A stretch of DNA of 64,000 bases from Charina bottae (Eukaryota; Chordata; Lepidosauria; Squamata; Charinaidae): assembly GCA_023362775.1 (NCBI GenBank), contig JALMGJ010000156.1, positions 1 to 64,000 of the forward strand. Direction: 5' to 3'. A model generated the notes under the pieces. The model was not told where the DNA came from and ran no database searches. It saw only the letters and a list, made by a program, of their open reading frames with translations. Position numbers and translations under genes: made by a program. Of this stretch, positions 54,976 through 64,000 are shown one piece after another. Numbering within the stretch: position 1 is the stretch's first letter; every line of letters starts with the position of its first letter.

Positions 54976-55399
54976 GTATATGAAGAGCTAGCATAAATAG
55001 AGGGATTAGTCATATTAAGGGTGGGCTAATTATTCATGTTTTCTCTCTCTTTTCCTTACATATTGAGCCAAAAGGGAAATAGGTTTTTTTGTAGTTCTGT
55101 GTAGCAAGCGGTCTTCAAGGGGGAACTTGGAAAGGAAGATGACAGCAAATGTTTGCATGAAATGAGTTTCAGAAAAAAAAATTTTTAACCCAGAACCAGA
55201 ATTTAATTAGGTTAAGCTAAAACAATGAAAAACATAGGCCAAAACAAGAAATTACAAAAGAAGGAAGGAGAGTTTGAAGGAGGAAGGAAGAAGATGAGGA
55301 AGACAAAAGGCATCTGCTGAAGTGAGCTGCAGCTCATGAAGGCCCATGCCTTCAGAAAAGGAGCTCCCAGACTCCTCCTGGCTTTTTACCCACAGCTCA

Positions 55400-55498
55400 A
55401 TAGCAACTCTTGTTGTAAACCGCCCAGAGTCCCTCCGGTGGAGGGAGATGGGCGGTGATAGAAGTTTGATTAATAAACAAATAAATAAATAAACAAAC
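55400..55498 (+). repeat. L2 LINE 3' tail
   Basis: 'aaccgcccagagtccctccg' and 'gagggagatgggcggtg' followed by AAAT units. From 54997 to 55399 I see nothing that I can name. Confidence 0.8.
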
Positions 55499-55727
55499 TC
55501 TGAATACAAGTGGTTCAAGCCCTCACATCGCTTGGAAAAGATTCCTTTGGGAAACCTTCCAAAGTCATTCCCAAGGCTGGCCTAGGCTAGGAACAGGTGG
55601 TCCCTCATTTGTTCTTGAAGGGTAGTCCTCGCATCCTTTGCCTTGGCTGGCTGGGGCTGGGAGGAGCTGGACTAAAGACACATGGAAGGCTGCATGTGCC
55701 CCATCCTTGGTGTAGAGCATACTCGTC

Positions 55728-56250
55728 AAAGAGAATATTTGTAGCTCAGGGTTGAACTGTGGAGTCCTTGGTGCTCTCTGAGCCTTGTTGTTTTCCTGCA
55801 GACGTTTCATTGCCAGGCTAGGCAACATCTTCAGTGCGAAAAGGGAGTGGGACTTGCTCTCTGTTTATATACCATGGCTTGTCCTGCTTGTGTTGGTGGG
55901 GGTGTTGTTCTCTCCTTAGGAGTTCCTAAGACCAGAACACCTCCTTGCCAGCAATCAACACCCAGATATGCGAAGATTAACACCAGGATTAGCACCAGAG
56001 GAACAATCAAACAGCACAATATACCCTAATCAAGGAACTATTAACTCAGTCAATCAACCAAGCAGCAAACAACAGCCCAATCAAGGAACTCCTAAGGAGA
56101 GAACAACACCAACACAAGCAGGACAAGCCATGGTATATAAACAGAGAGCAAGTCCCACTCCCTTTTCGCACTGAAGATGTTGCCTAGTCTGGCAATGAAA
56201 CGTCTGCAAGAAAACAACCAGGCTCAGAGAGCACCAAGGACTCCACAGAG
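55728..56250. mobile_element. Penelope-like element, head-to-head, unequal arms
   Basis: Minus-oriented 3' end at 55728-55927, then plus-oriented 3' part at 55928-56250 (longer arm with the CAATCAA-rich tail region). Both outer ends carry the terminal 'gagtccttggtgctctctga' segment. The target duplication is unclear. Confidence 0.8.
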
Positions 56251-56550
56251 AATACTCAAAATGATGACCAAGAGACTCCCTTCTGTTTTCCTCACCAGAG
56301 GTCTCATGGATAAATGCTGCATCTTTCTCGTTTGAACTCTAAACTCAAGAGCCCAAACAGGACTGGAGCCCCTGCACTTAAGGAGAGTGGTTACTCTTTT
56401 TTCTGTGCTGGAGGGTGGATGGAAATACCACCTTCAGATGGCCTTTGGCTACGAAAGGAAGCTCTTTCCTGCAGCTGTGGAGCACATTGTTAATCCCCTC
56501 TCTGTGTGCAGGGGATTCACCAATGTAGCCCCATAGCAGATAATTTAGAG

Positions 56551-56741
56551 CAGCCTTTCTCAAACGGGGTTCTACAAGAGGTCGCTAGGGGTTTCATGAG
56601 AGATCATTAAAAATATATAATTTTTTAACTTTGCGCTCCTTGCAATGCTAGCTGTAGATATAATAATTTTTATGCAGGGGTTCCCTGAGATTTGAAAATT
56701 ATTTCAAGGGTTCTTCCAGGTAAAAAGGTTGAGAAAGGCTG
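56551..56741. mobile_element. hAT MITE, 191 bp
   Basis: Ends CAGCCTTTCTCAAAC and GTTGAGAAAGGCTG, with 8-bp flanks atttagag and atttaaag (one mismatch). Confidence 0.85.
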
Positions 56742-57267
56742 ATTTAAAGAGAGAGAAAGGGGGAGAATAATTCAACTACTAGTGGCTGATCATAAGATAA
56801 AAACAGTTTGAATGTAAAGTAGAGACTCAAGAATACAAAAGCCATAGGATTTCTTTTTTTAGTCTTGCATTTCAGAAAACAGTGCTATGTGTTAATAATC
56901 TGCATATGACTTTTACTTGGGAAGATTCAGAAGAGTTGCAAAAAAGTATCTGACGTTACAGAGGGAGAGCTGTGTTAGTCAGGAGGAGTCTGGCAGCCCC
57001 TTTTCTGAGTAACAAATTGAATAAATTTGCCTTTTAATAAAATTTGCTAGTCGGAAAAAGGGCGACCAGATTCCTTCTAAAAGAAGTATATGACTTAGGG
57101 GCTGTTTGGTAATCAAAACCTGAATAATCGAATTAAGTGGTTTGCTATTATTAACATGTAATTTATGCATGACTCTACAATCAATATAGTGATTAATGTA
57201 ATAATAATGTAATGTAATCTATATTCACTTGTTGTTTTCTTTGCTATTTGCCCCTCATCGCTTTCAG

Positions 57268-57308
57268 ATGTTCAGGAATAATCTACGCAACTGCATCTCA
57301 TGCTACAG
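57268..57308 (+). CDS. 41-bp penultimate exon (copy B)
   Basis: Acceptor cctcatcgctttcag and donor gtaggc. Joined in phase 0 to the WL-repeat exon, it reads MFRNNLRNCISCY plus two bases that complete an arginine codon with the transmembrane exon. Length, phases and splice sites are kept in copy A despite several residue changes, which supports a real exon. Confidence 0.5.
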
Positions 57309-57432
57309 GTAGGCCTTATTCTAATAAATATAGTCTGTATGTGCAGATACTGTATATTTGTTTTGCCTGACTTGAGCATACTCAGGCTTGACTTAAAGTC
57401 ATCTGAGAAAAAGTTTCCTCATGTTTCATTGA

Positions 57433-58291
57433 AGGGACCTGAGAAACCATGGGCCATCGACCTTGGCCTGGAAAATACCCTGCTCTAGGGTTTCCCATAG
57501 TGCAACGCTGCTAGAACTCTACTGAACCAAAGATTGTGCTTAAACGAAAGAGTGTTAACCCAGGGACGACCCCTGAGATAGGCCTGCCTCAGCAAGGCCC
57601 CAAAGAATTCTGCATAACAATATTAGGTGCTACAAAGTAATCCTACCTCTCTTTAGAATGCATGCCAGCTTGGGGCCCTCCTTGTCTGGTCAGCATCTTC
57701 TTCCTGACAAGCTAACATGTTTACTTGACTTCCTTGTAAGAAATCCTTTGTTCTACTCTTCCCAAGATGTGAATATTTTATGGCTCTGACCTCTGTAATT
57801 TAGTATGCTTGTATAACCCAATGTCCCTGTAAGTGTTACTGTTATCTCTGTAAGATGTAAGTGTTAATCTCTGGCCTCCGGACAAGAGCCCATAAGACAA
57901 TTGGTGTGAATGTTCCCAAATCTATCCTTTGTAACTATGTTGATGACCCATGTCACCCCTTGACCTGGTGAATCCCAGAATCCTTCAGCTCTGGGAGGGA
58001 CCCTGATCCCCAAGAACTAACCAATCCCAGGGAATGGTCAGAGGACACCTCACCCACATATGGGCATACCATCATCATCCTCACTTCCTGTTTGTATTTG
58101 CTGTATAAAAGTTTGTGCACTCTTGTACTCGGGATGGCTGTTCCACTCAGAGGTCACCTGCGTGTGATGTCTGTAGGACTGCCATCCGGCAACCTTTGCT
58201 TGGCCAATTAAAACTTGCTGTTGTCCGTTCCCAAAGTCTCTGTTGTGTACTTGGCTTATTCTGGAAGGTGCATGGTAGGTTTTGATGCCTA
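57433..58291 (+). mobile_element. Solo LTR of the tRNA-Gly ERV family, 859 bp
   Basis: TGAAGGGACC...CCTAACA with a 4-bp target duplication tcat (57429-57432, 58292-58295). TATAAAAG at about 58103 on the plus strand. Diverged from the LTR at 26049-34041. Copy A shows the empty site near 7885. Confidence 0.85.
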
Positions 58292-58673
58292 ACATCATCA
58301 CAAAGTTTATAATGTTAAAATGAGGCAAGTGTCCTTGAAAATGAAACTAGATCAAAGCATGGGCCTAAATCCAATCTATACTGTGATTGGTTGCGCCAAA
58401 CTGAAGTAGGCAGGGCTGAAATTTCAGAGATGTGCATGATTGTTCTCTGAGTGTGAATGGATATTTCTGTATTTGTGTTTCAGGAAGCGATAAGCCTTTG
58501 TGAATCTCTGTATGGGTTTCCAAGTTATTTTCGGCTAAATAATGACCAGAATCTGTGCCTCCAATTCTCGGTTAATTGCTGTGGTGAATTTCTGGGTGGG
58601 GCTACAAAAAAGACTTTAGGAGCTATACACTGCCCACTTCTGCCTTAAACCCCAGTTTTTTAACACTGTAGGC

Positions 58674-59076
58674 AAGAGCTTTCCAAACTGTGTGCCACGA
58701 CACAAAAGTGTGTCGCCACACACAGCGTGGTGTGCCACCACACTACCCGGAAGCGGCGGCGTGCACGTGCACGGCAGCAGCGGCGGCCGCTGCCGCCACC
58801 ACCATTCACACACACACCACCGCACGCCCCCCGTGCTGCCACCGTGGACGCACACGCCGCCGCATGCCCCCCTGTGCCGCCGCTGTGCACGTGCGCCCCC
58901 CCACACCACCGCTGTTCACGTGCGCCCCCCGCGCTGCCGCTGTGCACGTGCGCTCCCCCGTGCCGCCGCTGTGCACGTGCGCCCCCCCCGCGCTGCCACT
59001 GTGCACGCGCCGCTGCCATGCTGCCGCCGCCGCCAACACTGGTGTGTCGCCAGCGGCGGCACTTTGAAAAGCCTTG
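58674..59076. mobile_element. Non-autonomous hAT element with GC-rich tandem core
   Basis: Terminal repeats 'aagagctttccaaactgtg' and 'cactttgaaaagccttg', flanks ctgtaggc and ctgtagac (8 bp, one mismatch). The core (58740-59020) is built of GC-rich units ending in 'gtgcacgtgcgcccccc'. Open frames over it are compositional. Absent from copy A. Confidence 0.75.
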
Positions 59077-59429
59077 CTGTAGACCATTGTTCATTCTTCC
59101 TCTTTTCCTTCCCTGATGTAATTGGTGTCCAAAACAACCTCTCTGAACTTTTGTTCTTTCTGTATTAGCTGATTCCCAGGATGCTAGTCCCCTTTTCCAG
59201 TGAGATTAATTTTAATTTGCCACATGCAGTCAAGACTGGCAAGGGATTTCTGCACACTGCAGAGTCCTAACAGACTTGCCAATTTAAATCACAGCTAAGC
59301 AATGTTTTCCCCAAGACTCTTCTGTAATCTTTGAATGATTTTTGGGAGAGGGGAACACGTGTGGTCCAAAGGGGGGAAATCAAGAATGATAAAAGGAAGA
59401 AGAGCACCAAAATAATGAATTGTTTTTGA

Positions 59430-59745
59430 TGTATTGTCGAAGGCTTTCACGGCCGGAGTTCAATGGCTGTTGTGGGTCTTCCGGGCTGTGTGGCCGTGTT
59501 CTGGAAGTTGTGGTTCCTAACGTTTCGCCAGCATCTGTGGCCAGCATCTTCAGAGGGCAGGCTGCTTCAGAGGCTCTGTCTGCTTTAGCTCTATAAATAG
59601 AACATTCCCACTCTACCTGGGCACAGAGATTTTGCTTCTATCTGTGCTCCTGCCCTCTGAAGATGCTGGCCACAGATGCTGGCGAAACGTTAGGAACCAC
59701 AACTTCCAGAACACGGCCACACAGCCCGGAAGACCCACAACAGCC
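59430..59745. mobile_element. Penelope-like element, terminal palindrome, second type
   Basis: Arms 59440-59555 and 59645-59745 are inverse copies of the 'cttccgggctgtgtggccgtg ... gtttcgccagcatctgtggcc' terminus. 12-bp target duplication aattgtttttga (59418-59429, 59746-59757). Almost no coding sequence left. Confidence 0.85.
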
Positions 59746-60069
59746 AATTGTTTTTGACTGTACATTTCTGTTCCCTGATACTTTTGGAGGACTTTAGCAT
59801 AGAGATGTTGGGCCTGCGTGAATAATTTATCCTACAGAATGGCTGTCCTGCCCCCATAATCAGACTGGCAGAATTAATTGCCCCTTAACCCTACTTAAAA
59901 CCAAATAATAAATTATACCAGCTGGATATTTAAAAAATGAACACAGAACAACTATGTCCCTAACCCTAACCCCACTTGCAGTAGCAATGACTCTGCCCAA
60001 CCAGATTCATAGTAGTAGTTTTGAAGGGTGGAAAGGAAACCCTCCAAGAATACACATTTATGGAGTAGA

Positions 60070-60118
60070 TATCACACACAGACACAGACACAGACACAGA
60101 CACACACACACACACCTC
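60070..60118. repeat. (CAGACA)n/(CA)n microsatellite
   Basis: Dinucleotide and hexanucleotide CA-rich run, paralogous to 8575-8632. Confidence 0.9.
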
Positions 60119-60485
60119 TTGGAAGACATTCATCATCTTAACAACTTTCCAAAACAACCAGAAGACAAACAGGCCAACTTTAAAAAGCTGTAAAATGCAA
60201 AACAGCATTAAGTTCCTCCTCCCTATTCCTGAACTATTTGTGAGGGATCTCACAAGATCTTATAAAAACAAGAAACTTAGGAGAAAAGGAACACTTCAGG
60301 TGGTGATGAAGATCTCCATAACCCCCCTTCTGTTTAGACCTAAATCTACCTCTCCCCTCCTCTCCTCTCCTCTCCCCTTCTCTTCTGTTCTTCTTTTTTG
60401 TAAGAGGGGAGCAAAACAGAGGACTCATTGCAGCCTTGGACAATCTGGCAGAATGGCCAAACTAGCTAGAAATTCTAGAGAGCAT

Positions 60486-61165
60486 CAAATGCATTTATTT
60501 ATTTATTTGTTCAATTTATACAGGCACCCATCTCACACACATGACTCTGGGCAGCTCACACAGCTCACACAGTTAACGTAACAACAAACACCCCCCACAC
60601 ACACACAAACAAGCAAAGCAAAAACTAAAGCAATTGAAAGCACCTGCAGGAGAGTGCCATCCATGCCTCCCCAAGAGGGCAGCCGCTTCGCAGGCCCCAC
60701 GCCTCCCCCAGATCCCCAGGCCCAGTGGCAAAGCCGTGTTTCGGGGCCTTCCGAGAGGCCAGAAGGGCCGGGGCCAAGCTGAGGACAGCCGCCCAACACG
60801 ATCCAGCGTTCCCACTCCAAATGTCTGGGAATGGCCCTGCCCCTCGAACGGTCTGGACTGGAAATGAAAGTGTTCCCCTCAAGGCTTTCCTGGGGGTGGT
60901 GATGCTCCACGCCTGGTGGTCAGTGGGTGCTAACTGTCCTCGGGGCAGCCTGGTGCCTCACTTCCCACCAGTGGGCCTAGAACAGTACCAGGAACCAGCC
61001 TTCCCCTCTGGCGCCCTGTGTGACGGGGGGATTTGGGGGGCCCTCGGCCAGGCTGCGTCTGGGGCCCTCCAGACAGGCTGGGCTGCAGCTCCGAGGATTC
61101 CTCACCAACATGGCTTTGTGGGGTGCGGATGAGGTCGCCCAGGCAGCCTCCGGCTGAGAAGGCGG
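60486..61165 (-). mobile_element. L2-clade LINE 3' part, copy B
   Basis: Minus-strand tail 'acccatctcacacacatgac...tctgggcagc' near 60527-60556, then GC-rich end-of-ORF and 3' UTR sequence (a remnant reads like ETRLCHWAWGSGG). Same insertion as 9019-9740. Confidence 0.65.
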
Positions 61166-61249
61166 GCCAGACGGAAGGCGGGCTGGTGGGCCTCGTGGAT
61201 GGGCAAAGCCTTTCCTAATGAGCCACTCTCTCTTCTCCCTCCTTTACAG

Positions 61250-61373
61250 AAAACACCCATGGAAGTCTGTGATGCTCCTCCTGGCCGTCCTCTTCGCGGC
61301 ACTCGTTCTGTTAGTCTGTGTAGAACACTGCAGGAACCAGTGCACAGTCAGGACGCGCCTGAGACCTTTCTAA
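61250..61373 (+). CDS. Terminal transmembrane exon (copy B) of the putative tail-anchored gene
   Basis: Acceptor ttctccctcctttacag, phase 2. With the preceding exon it reads RKHPWKSVMLLLAVLFAAL, continues VLLVCVEHCRNQC and ends TVRTRLRPF then TAA. One membrane segment of about 20 residues with basic residues before it and a tail of about 18 residues after it, as in tail-anchored or KASH-like proteins. The tail lacks the PPPx ending of true KASH domains. Copy A keeps splice site, phase and stop position while the residues differ, consistent with a coding exon under some constraint. Family not recognised; a PLE begins 56 bases after the stop. Confidence 0.6.
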
Positions 61374-61428
61374 CTCTGCGGGGCCAGAGAGAAAAGCTCC
61401 AGCTGGCATTATCGGCAACCTTGCTTGG

Positions 61429-62177
61429 TGGAGACCTCGGTTTGCCTGCAGACGTTTCATTACCCGACGAGGCAACACCATCAGTGCCAGGGAGTGTGGG
61501 GTTTGCTCCCTGTTTATATACAGTAGCTTGCCTGGCCACTTGGGGGGGGGAGTGGGGGGTTTCTCCTGGGTAGTTCCTTGATGAGGGCATTGTGTTCTGC
61601 TTGACTGTTTGCCTGGTGTTAGTCCCTGCTGATCTGGGTGTTGGCTGCTGGGGAGGAAGTGTTCCGGTCTCTTTGTTTCCTTCTTAGCTCCTTGGAATGG
61701 TGTGTAAATGGGGTTTGTCTCCATGTGTCTGTTGGTGGCTGGTTTGTCTGAATGCCAATCTTCCAGGAAATCCATTCTTGGCGTTTCTGGATCTGGCTTG
61801 GTCTGGGATGCTCACAGCTTCCCGGTTGAAACTGGGTTGAGTCTGTCCATGTGTTGTGAGATTCAGGAATTTTCATCGTGTCTTCTGACTGCTCATTGGT
61901 GTTCATGGATGCACTCTGCTAGTCTTCTGTCTGTGTATCCTACATGGAGGCTGTGACAGTCCTTACACTGTATGTTGCAGATGGCTCCTGTTTTTTCTTC
62001 TTGGGCTCCTGGGTCTTTTGGTTTACGTAAAATGTCTTGGAGGGCTTGAGTTGGTCTGTGTGCTACGGTGATGCCTTGTGGTTGTAGTAGTCTGTTGGTT
62101 GTTTCTGAGATGTTTCTGATCTATGGCAGTGTTATCCTTTTCATAGCTTGCCTTGGTTGTGCTGCAGTGGATTGAGT
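61429..62177 (-). mobile_element. Penelope-like element, GIY-YIG end, after copy B
   Basis: Minus-strand PLE from its 3' terminus (61429) through tail coding (WHSDKPATNRHMETNPIY near 61740) to a degenerate GIY-YIG region (61900-62000). It is cut at 62178 by a BovB. The last 66 bases (62112-62177) recur at 2248-2313 with one mismatch, next to the 5' end of the BovB at the left edge. Confidence 0.8.
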
Positions 62178-64000
62178 GTTGTTGTTTATTCGTTCAGTCG
62201 TTTCCGACTCTTCGTGACTTCATGGACCAGCCCACGCCAGAGCTTCCTGTTGGCCGTCACCATCCCCAGCTCCCCAATGGTTGAGTCCGTCACCTCCAGA
62301 ATACCATCCATCCATCTTGCCCTTGGTCGGCCCCTCTTCCTTTTGCCTTCCACTTTCCCTAGCATCAGCTTCTTCTCCAGGGTATCCTGTCTTCTCATTA
62401 TGTGGCCAAAGTACTTCAGTTTTGCCTTTAATATCATTCCCTCAAGTGAGCAGTCTGGCTTGATTTCCTGGAGTATGGACTGGTTTGATCTTCTTGCAGT
62501 CCAAGGCACTCTCAGAATTTTCCTCCAACACCACAGTTCAAAAGCATCTATCTTCCTTCGCTCAGCCTTCCTTATGGTCCAGCTCTCGCAGCCATAGGTT
62601 ACTACAGGGAATACCATTGCTTTAACTATGCGGACCTTTGTTGTCAGTGTGATGTCTCTGCTCTTATTTGCCATTGCTCTCCTCCCAAGAAGTAGACGTC
62701 TTCTGATTTCCTGGCTGCAGTCAGCGTCTGCAGTAATCTTTGCGCCTAGAAATACAAAGTCTGTCACTGCCTCCACTTTTTCTCCCTCTATTTTCCAGTC
62801 ATCAATCAAGCTCGTTGCCATAATCTTGGTTTTTTTGAGGTTCAACTGCAACCCAGCTTTTGCACTTTCTTCTTTCACCTTCATCATAAGGCTCCTCAAC
62901 TCCTCCTCGCTTTCAGCCATCAAAGTGGTATCATCTGCATATCTAAGATTGTTAATGTTTCTTCCAGCGATTTTAACTCCAGCCTTGGATTCCTCAAGCC
63001 CAGCATGTCGCATGATGTGTTCTGCGTACAGGTTGAATAGGTAGGGTGAGAGTATACAACCCTGCCGTACTCCTTTCCCAATCTTAAACCAGTCCGTTGT
63101 TCCGTGCTCTGTTCTTACCGTTGCTACTTGGTCGTTATACAGATTCCTCAGGAGGCAAACAAGATGACTTGGTATCCCCATACCACCAAGAACTTGCCAC
63201 AATTTGTTATGATCCACACAGTCAAAGGCTTTAGAATAGTCAATAAAACAGAAATAGATGTTTTTCTGAAATTCCCTGGCTTTCTCCATTATCCAGCGGA
63301 TATTGGCAATTTGGTCTCTAGTTCCTCTGCCTTTTCTAAACCCAGCTTGTACATCTGGCAATTCTCGCTCCATGAATTGCTGGAGTCTACCTTGCAAGAT
63401 CTTGAGCATTACCTTACTGGCATGTGAAATAAGTGCCACTGTTCGATAGTTTGAACATTCTTTAGTGCTTCCCTTTTTTGGTATGGGGATATAAGTTGAT
63501 TTTTTCCAATCTGATGGCCATTCTTGTGTTTTCCAAATTTGCTGGCATATGGCATGCATCACCTTGACAGCATCATCTTGCAAGATTTTAAACAGTTCAG
63601 CTGGAATACCATCGTCTCCTGCTGCCTTGTTATTAGCAATGCTTCTTAAGGCCCATTCAACCTCACTCTTCAGGATGTCTGGCTCTAACTCACTGACCAC
63701 ACCGTCAAAGCTATCTCCAATATTATTATCCTTCCTATACAGATCTTCCGTATATTCTTGCCACCTTTTCTTGATCTCTTCTGCTTCTGTTAGGTCCTTA
63801 CCATCTTTGTTTTTGATCATACCCATTTTTGCCTGGAATTTACCTCCAATGTTTCTAATTTTCTGGAAGAGGTCTCTTGTCCTTCCTATTCTATTGCCTT
63901 CTTCCACTTCCGCACATTGCTTGTTTAAAAATAATTCCTTATCTCTTCTGGCTAACCTCTGGAATTTTGCATTTAATTGGGCATATCTCCCCCTATCACT
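62178..64000 (-). mobile_element. RTE/BovB LINE, 3' part, cut by the window edge
   Basis: Minus strand. Its 3' tail 'gttgttgtttattcgttcag' (plus sense) abuts the PLE at 62178. The reverse transcriptase frame is open from the window edge to 62186. The overlap with 1-862 differs by about 1%. Confidence 0.9.
62186..64000 (-). CDS. BovB/RTE reverse transcriptase, partial at window edge
   Basis: At least 573 codons (63907-62186) are open, and the frame continues upstream to the edge (RDKELFLNKQC). Motifs: NYRTVALISH, SKAFDCVDHNKLW, GVRQGCILSPYLFN, catalytic YADD, then the C-terminal CESW, ELWCWRK and KYFGH blocks. The order and spacing match the intact BovB ORF at 35668. No stop or shift is visible in this part, in contrast to the damaged left-edge copy. 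The endonuclease half lies outside the window. Confidence 0.88.
   Translation of the reverse strand, partial: SDRGRYAQLNAKFQRLARRDKELFLNKQCAEVEEGNRIGRTRDLFQKIRNIGGKFQAKMGMIKNKDGKDLTEAEEIKKRWQEYTEDLYRKDNNIGDSFDGVVSELEPDILKSEVEWALRSIANNKAAGDDGIPAELFKILQDDAVKVMHAICQQIWKTQEWPSDWKKSTYIPIPKKGSTKECSNYRTVALISHASKVMLKILQGRLQQFMERELPDVQAGFRKGRGTRDQIANIRWIMEKAREFQKNIYFCFIDYSKAFDCVDHNKLWQVLGGMGIPSHLVCLLRNLYNDQVATVRTEHGTTDWFKIGKGVRQGCILSPYLFNLYAEHIMRHAGLEESKAGVKIAGRNINNLRYADDTTLMAESEEELRSLMMKVKEESAKAGLQLNLKKTKIMATSLIDDWKIEGEKVEAVTDFVFLGAKITADADCSQEIRRRLLLGRRAMANKSRDITLTTKVRIVKAMVFPVVTYGCESWTIRKAERRKIDAFELWCWRKILRVPWTARRSNQSILQEIKPDCSLEGMILKAKLKYFGHIMRRQDTLEKKLMLGKVEGKRKRGRPRARWMDGILEVTDSTIGELGMVTANRKLWRGLVHEVTKSRKRLNE

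Larger units (their letters stand above)
56800..61428 (+). other. Paralogous block, copy B
   Basis: Colinear with copy A (6560-20020). Unique insertions here are the solo LTR at 57433, the hAT element at 58674 and the PLE palindrome at 59430. Stretches between the listed features (58292-58660, 59090-59410, 59760-60480) show no further gene that I can support. Confidence 0.75.

Noticed and set aside
58484..58645. Exon-like frame after a tttgtgtttcag acceptor in copy B
   Set aside because: Joining it to the 41-bp exon gives an early stop, and the copy A equivalent near 8093 has an in-frame stop. The phase-consistent path skips it.
58616..59168. Overlapping open frames rich in Ala, His, Arg and Pro
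   Set aside because: They fall on the GC-rich tandem core of the hAT element and differ in every frame.

Overview
The window looks like a stretch of a squamate reptile (lizard or snake) nuclear genome, rich in transposable elements and carrying pieces of one unfamiliar host gene family. The call rests on the repeat mix: RTE/BovB LINEs, L2-clade LINEs with their short 'cccagagtc...gatgggcgg' tails, Penelope-like elements (PLEs), Ty1/copia elements, a Tc1 element, hAT MITEs, a tRNA-derived SINE and gamma-like endogenous retroviruses. The species cannot be named from the sequence. I see no rRNA, tRNA gene, CRISPR or prokaryotic feature.

Host content. A phase-consistent set of candidate exons runs on the + strand from 44.5 to 61.4 kb: three tandemly duplicated 105-bp coiled-coil exons, two small exons, a 1.6-kb exon built of 23-residue 'WL' repeats in a 138-residue higher-order repeat, a 41-bp exon, and a last exon with one transmembrane segment and a short tail. 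The product would be a repetitive, tail-anchored membrane protein that I do not recognise. A paralogous copy of the 3' end only (copy A, about 6.56-20.02 kb) carries the 41-bp exon and the transmembrane exon; copy B is at 56.8-61.4 kb. A PLE lies at the same place just after the last exon in both copies.

Layout. 0-5.7 kb: BovB (minus, cut by the window edge), a PLE with a SINE inside, and L2 tails. 6.56-20.02 kb: copy A, containing a solo LTR (7.1-7.7 kb), a complete endogenous retrovirus with open gag, pol and env and apparently identical LTRs (9746-19292, minus), and a second solo LTR inside the last exon. 20.0-41.1 kb: a nested stack in which a copia LTR holds an ERV LTR with a tRNA-Gly primer site, which holds two copia elements, one of which holds an L1 and a hAT element carrying an SNRK-like kinase exon; the same copia LTR also holds a Tc1 element with a full-length BovB inside it, and an L2. 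41.1-44.1 kb: a large PLE palindrome, an LTR fragment and a purine-rich simple repeat. 44.4-56.8 kb: exons of the repeat-protein gene among PLE palindromes, MITEs and L2 tails. 56.8-62.2 kb: copy B. 62.2-64.0 kb: a second BovB (minus) about 1% different from the one at the left edge and inserted at the same PLE site, suggesting that the locus is tandemly duplicated on a scale of about 63 kb.

The leads I rate highest are the WL-repeat tail-anchored gene, the hAT element carrying a kinase exon, the young mosaic retrovirus, and the repeated head-to-head symmetry of the PLE insertions.
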